This document shows, piece by piece, positions 62,830-64,000 of a DNA stretch of 64,000 bases. Each line of letters opens with the position of its first letter. Within the stretch, counting starts at the first letter, position 1. Source of the stretch: CAJXQU01 sp965223825 (GTDB taxonomy: Bacteria; Pseudomonadota; Gammaproteobacteria; CAJXQU01); assembly GCA_965223825.1 (NCBI GenBank), contig OZ245018.1, forward strand, positions 1,984,001 to 2,048,000. Reading direction: 5' to 3'. The notes below the pieces were generated by a model. The model searched no databases, had not been told where the DNA came from, and was given only the letters and a program-made list of their open reading frames with translations. A program made the translations under genes and the position numbers.

Positions 62830-63819
62830 CTAAGCCCAGAGTGCGTTTACACGCTCGGAGAGTTGCTCTTCCAATGTTTTTTGTGCATCAATAAAGCTGT
62901 TAATGCCTTCGGAAAGTTTTTCTGTTGCCATGCGATTTTCGGAGTGCATACGATCAAATGTTGATTTATCCACTGTGATTTCTTCGATCGTCATTGCTTG
63001 AGATTTATCGATAGACAGTTTTCGTTCAAGCGGCTGAACGGTATTTTTTAATTCGTCTAACAAAGCTGGTGAGATGGTTAACAGATCAACACCTGCGAGT
63101 TCAAGGATCTCACCACTATTACGGAAACTTGCGCCCATCACTTCGGTCTTGAAACCGAACTTTTTGAAGTAATGATAAATTTCAGTCACCGATAACACAC
63201 CGGGATCTTCCGCTGCCGGATACGCATCACGGCCACTTTCTTTTTTGTACCAATCAAGAATTCGTCCAACAAAGGGGGAGATTAGAGTAATGCCGTGTTG
63301 TGCACACGCAATGGCTTGGTGTGATCCGAATATCAAGGTCAGGTTGCAATGAATGCCCTCTTTCTCAAGCACTGTGGCGGCTTGAATACCTTCCCACGTT
63401 GCGGCGATCTTAATCAGAATCCGATCGCGTGAAATCCCTGCGGCATCGTATTGCGCGATCACCTTACGTGCTTTTTCAATTGTCGCGCCAGTATCATAAG
63501 AAAGTCGTGCGTCAACTTCCGTTGAGATCCGGCCCGGAATAATCGCTAATATTTTCAATCCAAACGCGATCGCAAGTTGATCAGCCGCTTGTGAAATAAT
63601 GGCTTCTTCACTAGCGTCAGCACCCAGCTCGCCTCTAACTTTAGCGAGCGTCTCGTCCACAATCGTTTGATATTCCGGCATTTTAGCCGCTGCTGTGATC
63701 AAGCTTGGATTTGTTGTTGCGTCACGCGGCGTAAATTGTTCGATCGACAAAATATCGCCCGTATCTGCAACAACGGTGGTCATGGTTTTTAATTGTTCAA
63801 GTAAGTTCGTCATGGTCAT
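62830..63819 (-). CDS. tal: Transaldolase (TalB type)
   Basis: Transfers dihydroxyacetone units between sugar phosphates, regenerating ribulose 5-phosphate acceptors for the RuMP cycle. The roughly 329 residues have the classical TalB start (LLEQLKTMTTVVADTGD), DATTNPSLI, the Schiff-base lysine in ILIKIAATWEGIQAA near residue 135, and SPFVGRILDWYKK. ATG at 63819 has GAAG upstream; another ATG at 63813 fits the family alignment as well. First of three adjacent RuMP genes. Confidence 0.95.
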   Translation of the reverse strand: MTMTNLLEQLKTMTTVVADTGDILSIEQFTPRDATTNPSLITAAAKMPEYQTIVDETLAKVRGELGADASEEAIISQAADQLAIAFGLKILAIIPGRISTEVDARLSYDTGATIEKARKVIAQYDAAGISRDRILIKIAATWEGIQAATVLEKEGIHCNLTLIFGSHQAIACAQHGITLISPFVGRILDWYKKESGRDAYPAAEDPGVLSVTEIYHYFKKFGFKTEVMGASFRNSGEILELAGVDLLTISPALLDELKNTVQPLERKLSIDKSQAMTIEEITVDKSTFDRMHSENRMATEKLSEGINSFIDAQKTLEEQLSERVNALWA

Positions 63820-63842
63820 CAATTCTTCAATTCATAGAGTTA

Positions 63843-63910
63843 ATTGCACTGCAATTCGCAAAAACGAATGACAATGCCCGAATCATTTCTTTCAGGCAAG
63901 TAACTTGCCA
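63843..63910. promoter_or_regulatory. Two perfect dyads upstream of tal
   Basis: AATTGCA-C-TGCAATT at 63843-63857 and GGCAAGT-A-ACTTGCC at 63896-63910 are different, perfect 15-base palindromes 25-90 bp upstream of the tal start. They are candidate operator sites. No clear -10/-35 pair could be fixed in this gap. Confidence 0.4.
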
Positions 63911-64000
63911 TATGTAAAGGTAATAATTCGAAACAAGCGTATAAGGAAATAAATCGCCTTTAACGCAATTCTATTTGGAAATTAGGATGGCCAGCGTCGC

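Noticed and set aside
1..64000. CRISPR array, tRNA, rRNA, prophage or replication origin
   Set aside because: No regularly spaced repeats, cloverleaf sequences, phage structural genes or DnaA-box clusters were noticed by reading; a dedicated tRNA scan was not possible.

Overview
The window looks like a chromosomal segment of an aerobic, methylotrophic gammaproteobacterium, most like Methylophaga or a close relative. The reasons are an adjacent transaldolase, hexulose-6-phosphate synthase and 6-phospho-3-hexuloisomerase set (ribulose monophosphate formaldehyde assimilation), Sec-exported outer-membrane porins, RND efflux, sigma-54 promoters and moderate AT richness. The genus is an inference from gene content, not a database match.

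Layout. (1) 1-13.5 kb, all on the minus strand: a nitrate assimilation block. In transcription order it is an outer-membrane porin, nasT (ANTAR antiterminator), nrtA, nrtB, nrtC (ABC nitrate uptake), a terminator, then a NarK-type MFS transporter, a PP2C phosphatase/Ser-Thr kinase fusion, a NirB-like FAD protein and nirB (cut by the window edge). Both transcription units begin with a good sigma-54 (-24/-12) promoter, NtrC-like sites upstream, and a leader with two hexaloop hairpins of the kind ANTAR proteins bind. In the first leader the second hairpin overlaps an intrinsic terminator. (2) 13.6-27.4 kb, minus strand: a urea block of porin, urtABCDE, a nickel transporter, ureD, ureABC, ureEFG and an exported protein of unknown function. 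(3) 27.7-34.2 kb, plus strand, divergent from the urea block: a hybrid histidine kinase whose sensor is an NCS1 permease-like membrane domain plus a cysteine cluster, a LuxR-type response regulator and a Cache-domain chemoreceptor. I propose these as a sensing and chemotaxis unit for urea or a related nitrogen compound. (4) 34.4-37.3 kb: a large NAD-type glutamate dehydrogenase. (5) 37.7-44.4 kb: a 2221-residue secreted CotH-kinase protein with many repeat modules. (6) 44.5-46.6 kb: a YcaQ-like protein and a methyltransferase. (7) 47-54.7 kb: an RND tripartite efflux operon with its own OmpR-type two-component system and a PmrA-like box upstream. (8) 54.7-57.5 kb: two thioredoxin-fold proteins, a LysR regulator and an AhpD-like protein. 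(9) 57.7-58.3 kb: an HNH nuclease ORF whose stop lies in an attC-like palindrome, possibly a lone integron cassette. (10) 58.4-61.3 kb: prpC, prpB and a GntR regulator of the methylcitrate cycle. (11) 61.5-63.8 kb: phi, hps and transaldolase of the RuMP pathway.

The genes fit together as a nitrogen and carbon uptake island: nitrate and urea are imported and converted to ammonium, glutamate dehydrogenase links ammonium with carbon, and one-carbon units enter through the RuMP cycle. No tRNA, rRNA, CRISPR array, insertion sequence or prophage was recognised.
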